Of a DNA stretch of 64,000 nt, positions 43,533 through 52,215 are shown in pieces. The first letter of the stretch is position 1. Each line of letters starts with the position of its first letter. The position numbers and the translations under genes were made by a program. Origin of the DNA: Spirillospora albida (GTDB lineage Bacteria > Actinomycetota > Actinomycetes > Streptosporangiales > Streptosporangiaceae); assembly GCF_000718255.1 (NCBI RefSeq), contig NZ_JOFJ01000010.1:1-64000 (forward strand). Direction: 5' to 3'. A model generated the notes under the pieces. The model saw only the letters and a program-made list of their open reading frames with translations, was not told where the DNA came from and ran no database searches.

Positions 43533-44297
43533 ATGGGCTATCTCAGGTACGTGGCGGTCGGGGACAGTCAGACCGAGGGCTTGAACGACGGGGACGAGGT
43601 CACCGGGTACCGCGGGTGGGCCGACCGGCTCGCCGAGGGGCTCGCCGCGCTGGAACCCGACTTCCGGTTCGCGAACCTCGCCGTGCGGGGACGGGTGGCG
43701 GCGCAGGTCCGGGCCGAGCAACTGGCTCCCGCACTGGCGCTGCGGCCCGATCTGGTGACGGTGATGGCGGGGATGAACGACATGGTCCGTCCCGGATTCT
43801 CCGCCGATGCGGTGACCGCGGAACTCGAGGCCATGTACGCGGCGTTCACCGGGGCCGGAGCGCAGGTCGTCACGTTCACGTTCCCGGACGTGGCGCGCAT
43901 CGCGCCGCTGGTCCGGCACCTGCGCCCCCGGGTGATCGACTTCAACGCCCGGATCGTGGACGCGGCGGAGCGGCACGGCGTCCTGGTCGTGGACACGTTC
44001 CACCATCCGGTGACCGTCGACCCCCGGTTGTGGAGCACCGACCGCATCCACGCCACCCCGCTCGGGCACGCCCGCATCGCCGCCGCCGTGGCGCACACGC
44101 TCGGCCTGCCGGGCAGCGACGCGTCCTGGGCCGACCCCTTGCCCGCCCTGCCGCCACCCCGGGTGTGGGCGAAGGTCGGAAGGGAGGCGGCGTGGGTCGG
44201 CGCGTTCCTGGGGCCGTGGATGCTGCGGCGCATCCGCGGCCGCTCCTCGGGGGACGGGCGGACGGCGAAGCGGCCGTCGCTGTCGAAGGTGTCCTGA
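43533..44297 (+). CDS. SGNH/GDSL-family hydrolase
   Basis: The 254-residue protein has the four SGNH blocks: block I AVGDSQTEGLNDG with the nucleophile Ser, block II LAVRGRVAAQV with Gly, block III MAGMNDMVR with Asn, and block V STDRIHATPLGH with Asp and His. It is an esterase/lipase-type hydrolase with no signal peptide, hence cytoplasmic. A basic C-terminal tail follows a short hydrophobic segment AAWVGAFLGPWML. The substrate is unknown. Confidence 0.9.
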   Translation: MGYLRYVAVGDSQTEGLNDGDEVTGYRGWADRLAEGLAALEPDFRFANLAVRGRVAAQVRAEQLAPALALRPDLVTVMAGMNDMVRPGFSADAVTAELEAMYAAFTGAGAQVVTFTFPDVARIAPLVRHLRPRVIDFNARIVDAAERHGVLVVDTFHHPVTVDPRLWSTDRIHATPLGHARIAAAVAHTLGLPGSDASWADPLPALPPPRVWAKVGREAAWVGAFLGPWMLRRIRGRSSGDGRTAKRPSLSKVS

Positions 44298-44314
44298 GCC
44301 GCGTCCCGCCTCGC

Positions 44315-44878
44315 TCAGCCGACGCGGGTGGAGCGTTGTTCGAGGACGGCGAGTGCGCGGTCGGCCCAGCGGGTGTTCTCCTCCTCGAATGACATGCCGC
44401 GCATCAGCGTCAGGTAGGGGCCGACGCGTTCGGCCGTTGCGAGGAATTCCGCTTCGGAACGGCCGTCCAGAAGGCGCGCCCTCAGGCGCTCGTAGCGGGC
44501 GGTCTTGGCCTGCGCCCATGCCTTCCGTTCGGCGATCGCGGCGCGCACCGCGTCGACGTCGCCCTCGTCCACGGCCTGGACCTTCACCATCAGCTCCTCC
44601 CGGATCGCCCCTGCCCTGGTCGGGGCGGCGGTGAAGTCGCGCAACGCGCGGCGGCCGGCGTCCGTCAGCGAGAACACGCGCTTGTCGGGGCGGCGCTCCT
44701 GCCGGACGATCCGCGCCTCGATGAGCCCGTCCACCGCCATCTTCTCCAGCTCCCGGTAGAGCTGCTGGGGCGTCGCCATCCAGAAGTTCGCGACCGAGGC
44801 GTCGAACCCTTTCGCCAGGTCGTAGCCGGACGCCTCGCCTTCGAGGAGCGCGGCCATGATCGCGTTGCGCAGTGCCAT
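44315..44878 (-). CDS. PadR-family regulator
   Basis: The 187-residue protein has the PadR winged helix (IMAALLEGEASGYDLAKGFD, then TPQQLYRELEKMAVDGLIEA, and KRVFSLTDAGRRALRDF) and a C-terminal dimerisation helix domain (Vir_C type). A 14-bp palindrome lies 18 bp upstream of its start. It is divergent from an NTF2-like gene. PadR proteins often respond to phenolics or drugs. Confidence 0.9.
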   Translation of the reverse strand: MALRNAIMAALLEGEASGYDLAKGFDASVANFWMATPQQLYRELEKMAVDGLIEARIVRQERRPDKRVFSLTDAGRRALRDFTAAPTRAGAIREELMVKVQAVDEGDVDAVRAAIAERKAWAQAKTARYERLRARLLDGRSEAEFLATAERVGPYLTLMRGMSFEEENTRWADRALAVLEQRSTRVG

Positions 44879-44896
44879 GGCGACACCTTACTCACC

Positions 44897-44910
44897 TGGT
44901 TGATTAACCA
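44897..44910. promoter_or_regulatory. Palindrome upstream of the PadR gene
   Basis: TGGTTGATTAACCA is an inverted repeat with 5-bp arms TGGTT and AACCA around GATT, in the divergent gap between the PadR gene and the NTF2-like gene. It is a reasonable operator for PadR autoregulation. Confidence 0.5.
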
Positions 44911-44995
44911 ACTAATTTACCAACCAATGCTGGACGGACGGTGCCGAGCCGCCTTATCGTCGGATATCACCTCACCTCGGGGCTCTGGAGGCGTG

Positions 44996-45397
44996 ATGCA
45001 CCCCTTCCGTCAGGCGGTCGAGGCTCGGGACATCGACGCGATCGGGGCGCTGCTCGCCGACGACGTCGCGTTCTTCAGCCCGGTCATGTACCGGCCTTAC
45101 CGGGGCAAGTCCAACACCCTCCCGATCCTGTACGGCGTCCTGCGGGTGTTCCAGGACTTCCGCTACCACCGCGAGATCGCCGCCCGCGACGGCCGGGACC
45201 ACGCCTTCCTCTTCAGGGCCACCGTGAACGGCCTGGAGGTCCAGGGTGTCGATGTCCTCCGCTTCGACGAGCACGGCAAGATCACCGAGTTCACGGTGAT
45301 GGTCCGTCCCATGTCGGGCATCCGCGCCGTGGCCGAAGCGATGGCGGTCCAGTTCGAACGGGTCCAACTGGAAGCCGCCTTGGCCGGCACCCTCTGA
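44996..45397 (+). CDS. NTF2-like (SnoaL-type) protein
   Basis: The 133-residue protein has the NTF2-like cone fold pattern: helix HPFRQAVEARDIDAIGALLA, then DDVAFFSPV, YRGKSNTLPILYGVLRVF, and strands DHAFLFRATVNGLEVQGVDV and KITEFTVMVRP. Members bind or isomerise small hydrophobic ligands. The ATG at 44996 follows GGAGG. Role unknown. Confidence 0.82.
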   Translation: MHPFRQAVEARDIDAIGALLADDVAFFSPVMYRPYRGKSNTLPILYGVLRVFQDFRYHREIAARDGRDHAFLFRATVNGLEVQGVDVLRFDEHGKITEFTVMVRPMSGIRAVAEAMAVQFERVQLEAALAGTL

Positions 45398-45592
45398 CCC
45401 CTCCCGGGATCGAAGATCGCCAGAAGGCCGGCGACCGCTAGGATGCCCGAGCCCTGACGGGAGCCGGACGCGGACCGGCCGCACGCCCCCGGCCGGTCCA
45501 CGTCCGCGCGGCACGCGAGCCCCCCTCGGACCTCGGCCGATCCCGGATCGGGACGGTGGCCAGGGCGGGCGCGCTCCGTGCATCATGGTCAC

Positions 45593-45760
45593 ATGGGCGA
45601 GAACCTGAAGAACGAGGACGAGGCGGGCCGGTGGCGCACGCTGCCGCCCCGCACACCGCTGGAGGACCTCACGACCGGCCAGGAGGTGCCGCCCAAGTCG
45701 CAGGCCGTCTGCGAGCCGGGAGTCTCCAAGCTGGACGAAGCCACCCGGTACCCGGCCTGA
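45593..45760 (+). CDS. Small hydrophilic hypothetical protein
   Basis: A 55-residue ORF with coding-like codon use (MGENLKNEDEAGRWRTLPPR, continuing TPLEDLTTGQEVPPKSQA, with one Cys). It stands alone between an NTF2-like gene and the sulfotransferase gene and has only a weak ribosome site. No family is recognised. Confidence 0.5.
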   Translation: MGENLKNEDEAGRWRTLPPRTPLEDLTTGQEVPPKSQAVCEPGVSKLDEATRYPA

Positions 45761-45823
45761 CCACGCGGAATCGTCCGGTCGGCCCGTCCGGGCGTTCGCG
45801 CTGCTCCGCGCACCGCGTGGAGG

Positions 45824-46984
45824 TCAGCGGTTGAGGGTGGCGGTGTAGTCGGCGAAGCGGTCGTCGACTTCGGCGGCGGTGAGGCCGAAGTCCTCGAGGG
45901 TGTAGCGGTGGGCCGGGCGGGCGGCGCCCGTGGTGCTCTCGGAGTGCAGGGACGTCATGGACGTCCGCGCCTCGTCGGTGAGCGGCAGGCCGAAGTGTGT
46001 GTAGATGGCCTCGACCGTCCCGATCGGGTCGGTCACGAAGTCCTCGTAGTGGACGTCGAAGAACTGGCGCTGGTCGTGCCGGGCGCGTTCCGCCCGGAAG
46101 GTCTCCAGGCCCCGTGACCACAGGTCGAGCTGGTCGCGTCCGATCGTGGCGCCGGTGAAGACGTCCGACCAGCCGGCGGTGGCGTGCGCGGCGAGGCTGC
46201 ACATGGACGCCATCGCGGTGCGCGGGGCGCGGTGCGTCTGGACGATCAGCGCGTCCGGGTAGACCTTCAGCAGCGCGTCCAGCGCGAACAGGTGGCTGGG
46301 GTTCTTCAGGACCCAGCGGCGGCCGGGGTCGTTCAGCCCGATGAGCCGCAGGTTGCGGCGGTGGCGGCGGTAGGCGTCCGTCCAGTCCCGGCCGGCGAGC
46401 CAGGACGAGTACGTCGGCAGGTGCGCGAGGCACTCGAAGGAGATCGAGCGGAAGTCCTGGCGGAGGAGCTGCCAGCACTCCTCGACCGCGTCGGCGGAGA
46501 TGTAGTGGACGCCCATGAACTCGGGGTTCTCCACATGGTGCCGCCGGTAGCCCGCGTCGATCGCCTGGAAGATCGGGTTGTCGGGCCAGGTGTCGCGCGG
46601 CGGGCGCGGCTGCGGCACCTCCGCCAGCCACACCTCGAGCCCCTGATGCGCGGGGTCGGCGGTGAGCAGCCGGTGCAGCGCGGTCGTCCCGGTGCGGGGC
46701 AGGCCCGTGACGAAGATGGGCCGCTGGACGGGCACGTCCGCGTACTCGGGGTGCTTCCGCCACGCCGACTCCGACCAGAGCCGGGCGGCGAGGGCGCCGC
46801 GCAGCATCGACCTCTGCGCACGGTTGCCGAACGGGGTGAGCGCCGCGTCCCGCGCGAACGACTCCAGGAGCACCTCCAGCCCTTCGACATAACCGTCGTC
46901 GCCGAACTCGGACATACCGGTGATCTTGCTGGCGGAGGCGTGCAGGTCCTCGACCGTGCCCACGCTGTCGCGGCCCGGGGTCAT
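45824..46984 (-). CDS. Sulfotransferase family protein
   Basis: The 386-residue protein has the PAPS-binding signatures: the 5'-phosphosulfate loop FVTGLPRTGTTALHRLL (about 92-108) and the 3'-phosphate region IVQTHRAPRTAMASM. It resembles the large actinobacterial sulfotransferases often found beside steroid and lipid genes. It is the third gene of the KstR-box operon, 22 bp after the SDR gene. The acceptor is unknown; a sterol or lipid alcohol is an inference. Confidence 0.9.
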   Translation of the reverse strand: MTPGRDSVGTVEDLHASASKITGMSEFGDDGYVEGLEVLLESFARDAALTPFGNRAQRSMLRGALAARLWSESAWRKHPEYADVPVQRPIFVTGLPRTGTTALHRLLTADPAHQGLEVWLAEVPQPRPPRDTWPDNPIFQAIDAGYRRHHVENPEFMGVHYISADAVEECWQLLRQDFRSISFECLAHLPTYSSWLAGRDWTDAYRRHRRNLRLIGLNDPGRRWVLKNPSHLFALDALLKVYPDALIVQTHRAPRTAMASMCSLAAHATAGWSDVFTGATIGRDQLDLWSRGLETFRAERARHDQRQFFDVHYEDFVTDPIGTVEAIYTHFGLPLTDEARTSMTSLHSESTTGAARPAHRYTLEDFGLTAAEVDDRFADYTATLNR

Positions 46985-47006
46985 CGGGTTCCTTCCGTTC
47001 GGAGGC

Positions 47007-47807
47007 TCAGTGGTGCCATTCGCCGGAGTTGACGTCCAGGCACTGCCCGGTGACCGCGCGGGCCAGCGGGGACAGCATGAACACCACGGCGTCCGCGATC
47101 TCGTCGGGCTCGGGGAGTCTGCGCAGGTCGGTGGTCTCGGCCATCTCGTCGTAGATCTGCTGCGCCGGGACGCCGCGTTCCTTCGCCAGCTGCTCGAAGT
47201 ACCACTTGAGGTTGGGGGCCCAGATGTAGCCGGGCGCGATCGTGTTGACCCGGACGCCGGACGGCCCGAGCTCGGTGGCGAGGCTCTGCGCCATCGCGAG
47301 CAGCGCGGCCTTCGCCATCTTGTAGGCGCCGAACGTCCGGCGGGAGTGCCGCAGCACCGCCGAGTTGATCATCACGACGGAGCCGTGGTGGGCCGCGAGC
47401 GCGGGCGCGAACAGGCGGGTGAGGCGCAGCGCGGACAGGACGTTCGTCTCGAACCCGGCCCGGACGCCGTCCAGGTCGACCTCGGCGAGGTCGATCAGCG
47501 GCGGGACCGCGAACGCGTTGTTCACGAGCCCGTCGACGCGCCCGAACGCCTCGTGGGCCTTCTCGAGGAGCCGCACGGAGGCCGCCTCGTCCGTGATGTC
47601 GGTCGGGACGGCGAGCGCGCGGCGCCCGGCCTCCTCGACCTCCGCGGCGACCTTCGCGAGCCGGCGTTCGTTGCGCGCGGCGAGCACGATGTCCGCACCG
47701 GCCTCGGCGCACCGGACGGCCAGGCTCCGGCCGAGCCCCGGCCCGACCCCCGAGACGACGATGACGCGGTCGGCCAGCAGCCCGCCGGACGTCGTTTCGG
47801 CGGCCAT
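47007..47807 (-). CDS. Short-chain dehydrogenase/reductase
   Basis: The 266-residue protein has the SDR pattern: the nucleotide-binding loop VVSGVGPGLGRSLA (Gly-rich, residues 17-30), VNNAFA, the catalytic Ser149 in VVMINSAV, and YKMAK with Tyr162 and Lys166. ITDEAA and the N-terminal AARNERR suggest NADP(H) or NAD(H) use cannot be fixed. Its ATG overlaps the TGA of the DUF1214 gene by one base (TGATG), so the genes are translationally coupled. Confidence 0.92.
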   Translation of the reverse strand: MAAETTSGGLLADRVIVVSGVGPGLGRSLAVRCAEAGADIVLAARNERRLAKVAAEVEEAGRRALAVPTDITDEAASVRLLEKAHEAFGRVDGLVNNAFAVPPLIDLAEVDLDGVRAGFETNVLSALRLTRLFAPALAAHHGSVVMINSAVLRHSRRTFGAYKMAKAALLAMAQSLATELGPSGVRVNTIAPGYIWAPNLKWYFEQLAKERGVPAQQIYDEMAETTDLRRLPEPDEIADAVVFMLSPLARAVTGQCLDVNSGEWHH

Positions 47808-49009
47808 CAGCCGAGCATCCTGCGCGCCACGGCGACCTGGCGGCCCGCGATCCTGGCTGCCCATTCCTCTGGGCCGACCTTTTGCCGGTCGTGGAACGGG
47901 AGCCGCTTCGGCAACTCGCCGAACGGCATGACCTCGACCTCCGGGCCGTCCTCGGCGGTGAGGTCGCGGGTGATGCGCTGCCAGCGGAACTGCAGGTAGC
48001 CGCGCCGGTGGCCGGTCCGTTCGATCCAGTTGGCGAGGCCGGGGTCGCGCTCGGCGACCACGTACCGGATCTTGCCGTCGGGATCGACGCGGGCCTGGTC
48101 GGCGGTGAGGCTCGTCTGGTGGTTGATGTAGTCGAGCGACACGTACCACATGCTGCCGAGCTGGAACCCCTGGTAGGGCGCGACGTCCTTGCCGGCCGCC
48201 GGCACGGTGATCACCATGACCTCGTCGTCGTCCAGGTCGTAATGCCCGACGGAAGAGAACTGCGTGGCGAGGCCGCCCGGAGTGGGGCGCGGCTCCGTCA
48301 TGGTGTTCACCGGCAGCTGCAGGTAGTGCCATTCCGGGAAGGCCAGGAAGGTGCGGATCCGCGACACCAGCATCTTCCCCGCGATGTCGAACCGCCGCGC
48401 CATCCGCGCCGCCGACACCGGCTGCGGCGACGCCCCGAGCGTGTCGGCGCGGTGGATGCGGATCTCGCCCGGACGCTCGTTCTCCCAGTCGCTGAACACC
48501 TCCCGGACGATCAGCATCGCGGACCCGGGGGCGAGCGCGACGTAGCCGGGTCCCGCGTCCGGCTTCGGCGGGCCGAACGTGAGGCGGAACGAGCCGTCCT
48601 CGGCGATGTCCAGCTCGCGGTCGTCGAACGCGGTGAGGCTGTCGGGCGACCGGGACGGCGAGTAGTCGCCGTTCATGACCTGGAAGCTGAGGTCGGCGGT
48701 GGTCCCCCGCCGTCCGGTGACGACGTACTCGGCGTCGTCGCGGATGTAGGCGTGGAAGTAGAGCGTGTCCGGATTGTCGAGGCCGAGCTTGGTGTAGGGG
48801 CCGGTCGAGGACGCGAAGAACGGATGATCGTGCTGGTAGGCGGCCACCATGTGCAGGGACGCCTTGATGCTGCCGGCGAGGTAGTCGAGGCCCTCGGCCA
48901 GGTCCTGCTCGGTCTTGACGTGCGGCGCCGAACGGATGATCTGCTCCGCCTCCGCGACCGCCTCGGTGAACGCGCGCGTGGATGGCGTGGGGGTCGAGTC
49001 GGTGGCCAC
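47807..49009 (-). CDS. DUF1214 domain-containing protein
   Basis: The 400-residue protein has an N-terminal helical region and a beta-rich C-terminal half with DNPDTLYFHAYIRDDAEYVV and WYVSLDYINHQTSLTADQAR, as in DUF1214 proteins. Several of these are annotated near steroid or aromatic catabolism genes, but their function is undefined. It is the first gene of an operon with an SDR and a sulfotransferase, behind a 25-nt palindrome and a perfect KstR-type box. Confidence 0.82.
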   Translation of the reverse strand: MATDSTPTPSTRAFTEAVAEAEQIIRSAPHVKTEQDLAEGLDYLAGSIKASLHMVAAYQHDHPFFASSTGPYTKLGLDNPDTLYFHAYIRDDAEYVVTGRRGTTADLSFQVMNGDYSPSRSPDSLTAFDDRELDIAEDGSFRLTFGPPKPDAGPGYVALAPGSAMLIVREVFSDWENERPGEIRIHRADTLGASPQPVSAARMARRFDIAGKMLVSRIRTFLAFPEWHYLQLPVNTMTEPRPTPGGLATQFSSVGHYDLDDDEVMVITVPAAGKDVAPYQGFQLGSMWYVSLDYINHQTSLTADQARVDPDGKIRYVVAERDPGLANWIERTGHRRGYLQFRWQRITRDLTAEDGPEVEVMPFGELPKRLPFHDRQKVGPEEWAARIAGRQVAVARRMLG

Positions 49010-49031
49010 CGGGCTCCCTGCTCCCTGGGAA

Positions 49032-49056
49032 TCACCGGCGCGGCCCGCGCCGGTGA
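49032..49056. promoter_or_regulatory. 25-nt palindrome in the DUF1214 leader
   Basis: Arms TCACCGGCGCGG (49032-49043) and CCGCGCCGGTGA (49045-49056) flank a single C. It ends 23 bp upstream of the gene start and could form a hairpin in the mRNA leader or be a second operator. Confidence 0.5.
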
Positions 49057-49074
49057 ACGGCTGGATCTCGGAGA

Positions 49075-49090
49075 CTAGAACGCGTTCTAG
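49075..49090. promoter_or_regulatory. KstR-type operator
   Basis: CTAGAACGCGTTCTAG is a perfect 16-bp palindrome whose inner 14 bases fit the KstR consensus TNNAACNNGTTNNA exactly. KstR represses sterol-catabolism genes in mycobacteria and rhodococci. It lies 66 bp upstream of the DUF1214 operon and 14 bp from the end of the NTF2-like gene, which reads toward it. Confidence 0.75.
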
Positions 49091-49103
49091 CCACCGTCAA
49101 TGG

Positions 49104-49565
49104 TCATGTCCCGGCGGTGAACCTCAGGCTGGGCATGTCGTCCAGGGAGACCATGTACTCGTAGGTGCGCGTGTGCCCGGTCTTCTCCACGCGCCAGGCG
49201 CCGTCATCGCCCCGCCGGTAGACGTCGTGGTAGAAGGCCGCGCCGCGGATGAGCAGCCGCGACTCCGGAATGATGATCGAGTCGTCCAGGGCCCAGATGC
49301 CCGTGGCGCGGTCGCCGTCGATGTCGATCTCGGGGCTGCTCGCGGTGTGCGTGCTGATCTTCCCGGGGCCGAGGTTCTTGCGCATGTAGCCGACGATCGC
49401 GTCGCGTCCCCCCAGCCTGAGCGTCTTGCCGAGGACGGGCGTGTCGTACTCGGCGACGGCGTCCTCGGTGAAGACCTCGGCGAACTCGTCCCACAGCTTG
49501 AGGTCGACGCAGCGCAGGTAGCGGGCCTTGAGGCGGCGGATCTCTTCCAGCGTGATCAGGTCCAT
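49104..49565 (-). CDS. NTF2-like (SnoaL_4-type) protein
   Basis: The 153-residue protein begins MDLITLEEIRRLKARYLRCV and continues KLWDEFAEVFTEDAVAEYDT, the usual start of SnoaL-like NTF2 proteins. Strands around ATGIWALDDSIII and GAAFYHDVYRRGDDGAWRVE follow. Members include isomerases and hydroxylase partners for steroids and polyketides. The ATG at 49565 starts the conserved domain. It is upstream of the KstR-type operon on the same strand. Confidence 0.88.
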   Translation of the reverse strand: MDLITLEEIRRLKARYLRCVDLKLWDEFAEVFTEDAVAEYDTPVLGKTLRLGGRDAIVGYMRKNLGPGKISTHTASSPEIDIDGDRATGIWALDDSIIIPESRLLIRGAAFYHDVYRRGDDGAWRVEKTGHTRTYEYMVSLDDMPSLRFTAGT

Positions 49566-49711
49566 GGGACACAGGGTGCTCGCCGCAGGCCGGATTCGGC
49601 AAGAACAAGTTCTACTTCCGCGTCCGGAGAAATCTCCTGGACGTGTCGTGCCGGTGCCTCCGCCGTTCGTCTGGGGGGTGAAGGACAGCACGTTCGACCA
49701 AGGAGCAGACC

Positions 49712-50107
49712 ATGAACCTGTCGATGGACATCGTCGGCCTCATCGTCACCGACATCGAAAAGGCGACCGCCTTCTACCGGCTGCTCGGCCTGGAATTCGA
49801 GGTCGACCCGAAGTACCCGGACCACGCGGGCTGCGACCTGCCCAACGGCCTCCACCTGATGCTCGACACCGAGGAGTCCCATGCCTCGACCGCCCCCGGT
49901 TGGAGCCCGACGTCCGGCGGCCCCCGCAGTTACCTGTCCTTCCAGACGCCCGCCCCAGCGGACGTGGACGCGAAGTACGCCGAACTGACCGCGGCCGGAT
50001 ACGAGAGCTCCATCGAGCCGTGGGACGCCTACTGGGGCATGCGCCTCGCCGCCGTCCTGGACCCGGGAGGAAACGGCGTCTACCTGTACGCCCCGCTGCC
50101 CGCCTGA
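49712..50107 (+). CDS. VOC-superfamily (glyoxalase-like) protein
   Basis: The 131-residue protein has the VOC betaalphabetabetabeta pattern: DIVGLIVTDIEKATAFYRLL, LEFEVDP, then LHLMLDTEESHASTAPGW, and the C-terminal AVLDPGGNGVYLYAPLP. It binds a metal or a small ligand. AAGGAG precedes the ATG. It is followed on the same strand by the YCII/ECF pair, suggesting one operon of three genes. Confidence 0.88.
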   Translation: MNLSMDIVGLIVTDIEKATAFYRLLGLEFEVDPKYPDHAGCDLPNGLHLMLDTEESHASTAPGWSPTSGGPRSYLSFQTPAPADVDAKYAELTAAGYESSIEPWDAYWGMRLAAVLDPGGNGVYLYAPLPA

Positions 50108-50134
50108 CGGATACCGTTCACCAGGGAGGAACCC

Positions 50135-50473
50135 GTGAAGTACGTGCTGATGTTCGTCGAGACCGAGCAGTACGCCAAAGAACTCGCGGAGATGTCCGGC
50201 GACGACCGGCAGGCGGCGTACGAGCGCGTGTCCCAATGGTTCGCCGAGCACGCCCCGAAGATCGTCCACCACGGCCACCTGGCTCCCCCGCACACCGCCA
50301 CCACCATGCGGCTCTCGGGAGGCGACCCGGTCATCACGGACGGCCCGTTCGTCGAGGGCAAGGAGGTCGTGAGCGGCTACGCCGAACTGGAGGTCGCCGA
50401 CCTCGACGAGGCTCTCGCCATGGCGAAGTCGTGGCCCGCATGCCCGGTCATCGAGATCCGTCCGCTCACCTGA
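50135..50473 (+). CDS. YCII-related (DGPF) protein
   Basis: The 112-residue protein starts MKYVLMFVETEQYAKEL and contains the conserved VITDGPFVEGKEVVSGYAE, the DGPF signature of YCII-related proteins that accompany ECF42 sigma factors. It ends 2 bp before the sigma gene. Its exact role is unknown, but DGPF genes are usual targets and partners of ECF42 factors. Confidence 0.9.
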   Translation: MKYVLMFVETEQYAKELAEMSGDDRQAAYERVSQWFAEHAPKIVHHGHLAPPHTATTMRLSGGDPVITDGPFVEGKEVVSGYAELEVADLDEALAMAKSWPACPVIEIRPLT

Positions 50474-50475
50474 CC

Positions 50476-51660
50476 ATGGACGAGGTGCACGTCGAGCTGG
50501 CTCGCGTTGTTCGGGAACACGCGGGCCGGCTGACGGCGTGCCTCATTCGCGTCCTGGGTGACTTCGCAGCCGCGGAGGACGTGGTTCAGGACGCGATCGA
50601 GATCGCTCTCCGGCGCTGGCCGGAGGAGGGAATCCCCGATCACCCGGATGCGTGGCTTCTCACGGTGGCCCGCCGTCGAGGGCTGGACGTTCTGCGGCGC
50701 CAGGCGAACTATCGGGACAAGCTCGCCCGCCTGCAATGGCCGGTACCGGAAGAGCCGGACGACCGCCTGAAGCTGATCTTCACGTGCTGCCACCCGGCGC
50801 TCCCCGAAACCGCCCAGGTGGCCCTCACGCTTCGCACCGTTTGCGGTTTGACGACCGCGCAGATCGCCGCCGCGTTCCTCGTCCCGGAAACGACGGTCGC
50901 GCAGCGCATCACCAGGGCGAAGCGCAAGATCACGGACGCGGGGATTCCCTACCGCGTGCCGCCGGACGCCGAGTTGCCGGGACGGCTGGGGCAGGTCCTG
51001 TCCGTCGTGTACCTGCTGTTCAACGAGGGGTACCTGACCAGCAGCGGCGTCCGTCCGCACGCGCCCGACCTGACCGCGGACGCCGAATTCCTTGCGTCCA
51101 CCCTGGCTTGGTCGATGCCGAAGCAGCCCGAGGTGCTGGGACTATTGGCATTGGTCCGCCTACATCAAGCCCGCATCGCGGCGCGCTTCGATGGTGCTGG
51201 ACGTCTCGTCCTGCTGAAAGACCAGGACAGAACCCGCTGGGACCACGATGCCATCGCGGACGCGATTCACCTGCTGGAACGGGCTGCAGCACACCATCGG
51301 CCGGGGCCGTACCAAGTCGAGGCCGCGATCGTCGCGTGCCATGCCGAGTCGCCGTCATGGGACGACACGGACTGGGCGCAGATCCTCGTCCTGTACGACA
51401 TGCTGCTGGCGATGGCGCCGACACCGGTCGTCCGGCTGCATCGGGCGATCGCGCTGCGGTACGTCCAAGGCCCGACCGCGGCCCTGGCGGAGCTCGATTC
51501 CCTGGTGTTGGACGGCTATCACCTGTACCACGCCACTCGCGCCGATCTGCTACGTGACCTGGGACGACACGAGGAAGCGGACGCGGCAGACCGCCGAGCA
51601 CTCACCCTGACCGCCAACCCCGCCCAGCAGGCGCTCATCGCCGACCGTCTCCGCCCCTGA
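50476..51660 (+). CDS. ECF42-type RNA polymerase sigma factor
   Basis: The 394-residue protein has sigma region 2 (GDFAAAEDVVQDAIEIALRR, then HPDAWLLTVARRRGLDVLRR), region 4 (LTLRTVCGLTTAQIAAAFLV, then TTVAQRITRAKRKI) and a long C-terminal TPR-like domain of about 200 residues (YQVEAAIVACHAE, ALAELDSLVLDGYHL, RHEEADAADRRAL). This layout is that of the ECF42 group, which lacks an anti-sigma and instead uses its C-terminal extension for control. Confidence 0.9.
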   Translation: MDEVHVELARVVREHAGRLTACLIRVLGDFAAAEDVVQDAIEIALRRWPEEGIPDHPDAWLLTVARRRGLDVLRRQANYRDKLARLQWPVPEEPDDRLKLIFTCCHPALPETAQVALTLRTVCGLTTAQIAAAFLVPETTVAQRITRAKRKITDAGIPYRVPPDAELPGRLGQVLSVVYLLFNEGYLTSSGVRPHAPDLTADAEFLASTLAWSMPKQPEVLGLLALVRLHQARIAARFDGAGRLVLLKDQDRTRWDHDAIADAIHLLERAAAHHRPGPYQVEAAIVACHAESPSWDDTDWAQILVLYDMLLAMAPTPVVRLHRAIALRYVQGPTAALAELDSLVLDGYHLYHATRADLLRDLGRHEEADAADRRALTLTANPAQQALIADRLRP

Positions 51661-51680
51661 ATCGGGGAAGGCTCTGCGAC

Positions 51681-52145
51681 ATGATCCAGGTTTCCGTCTG
51701 CGGACCGCGTGACGCGACGCCACAGGAACTCTCCCAGGCCCGCGAGGTCGGCCGACTCGTCGCGGAGCGCGGCGCCGCGCTGATCTGCGGCGGCTACGGC
51801 GGCGTGATGGAGGCGGCCGCCGAAGGAGCCGCGTCCGCGAGCGGCCTGGTCATCGGCATCCTGTCGCAGCCCACCCGCGATGGCGCCAACCCGTACCTGA
51901 CTCTCGCGATCCCCACCGGCATAGGCGAAGCCCGCAACGCGATCATCGCCCTGGCCGGGGACGCGGTGATCGTGATCGGCGGCTCCTGGGCCACCCTGTC
52001 CGAGCTGGCCTTGGCCCGCCGGCGCGGCAAGACGGTCGTCCAGCTCGGCGGCTGGCGCATCACCGACGCCGACGGCAACCCCGTCGAAGGCGTGGCCTAC
52101 GCCGAAACCCCGGAGGAGGCCATCGCGAAGGCGGCCCTCTTCTGA
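51681..52145 (+). CDS. LOG/SLOG-family (TIGR00725-like) nucleotide-binding protein
   Basis: The 154-residue protein has a Rossmann-like SLOG fold: VSVCGPRDATPQELSQAREV, ALICGGYGGVMEAAAEGA, the middle TGIGEARNAIIALAGDAVIV, and GGSWATLSELALARRRGKTV. This is the TIGR00725-like group related to lysine decarboxylase/LOG nucleotide phosphoribohydrolases. The GGxGGVMEAA segment is a nucleotide-binding loop. Substrate unknown. Confidence 0.88.
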   Translation: MIQVSVCGPRDATPQELSQAREVGRLVAERGAALICGGYGGVMEAAAEGAASASGLVIGILSQPTRDGANPYLTLAIPTGIGEARNAIIALAGDAVIVIGGSWATLSELALARRRGKTVVQLGGWRITDADGNPVEGVAYAETPEEAIAKAALF

Positions 52146-52215
52146 CGCGTCCGCGCCACAACCTCCGCTCGACCGTGCACGCGATTGCAGCCGGAAACCC
52201 GGGGATACACGAAGC

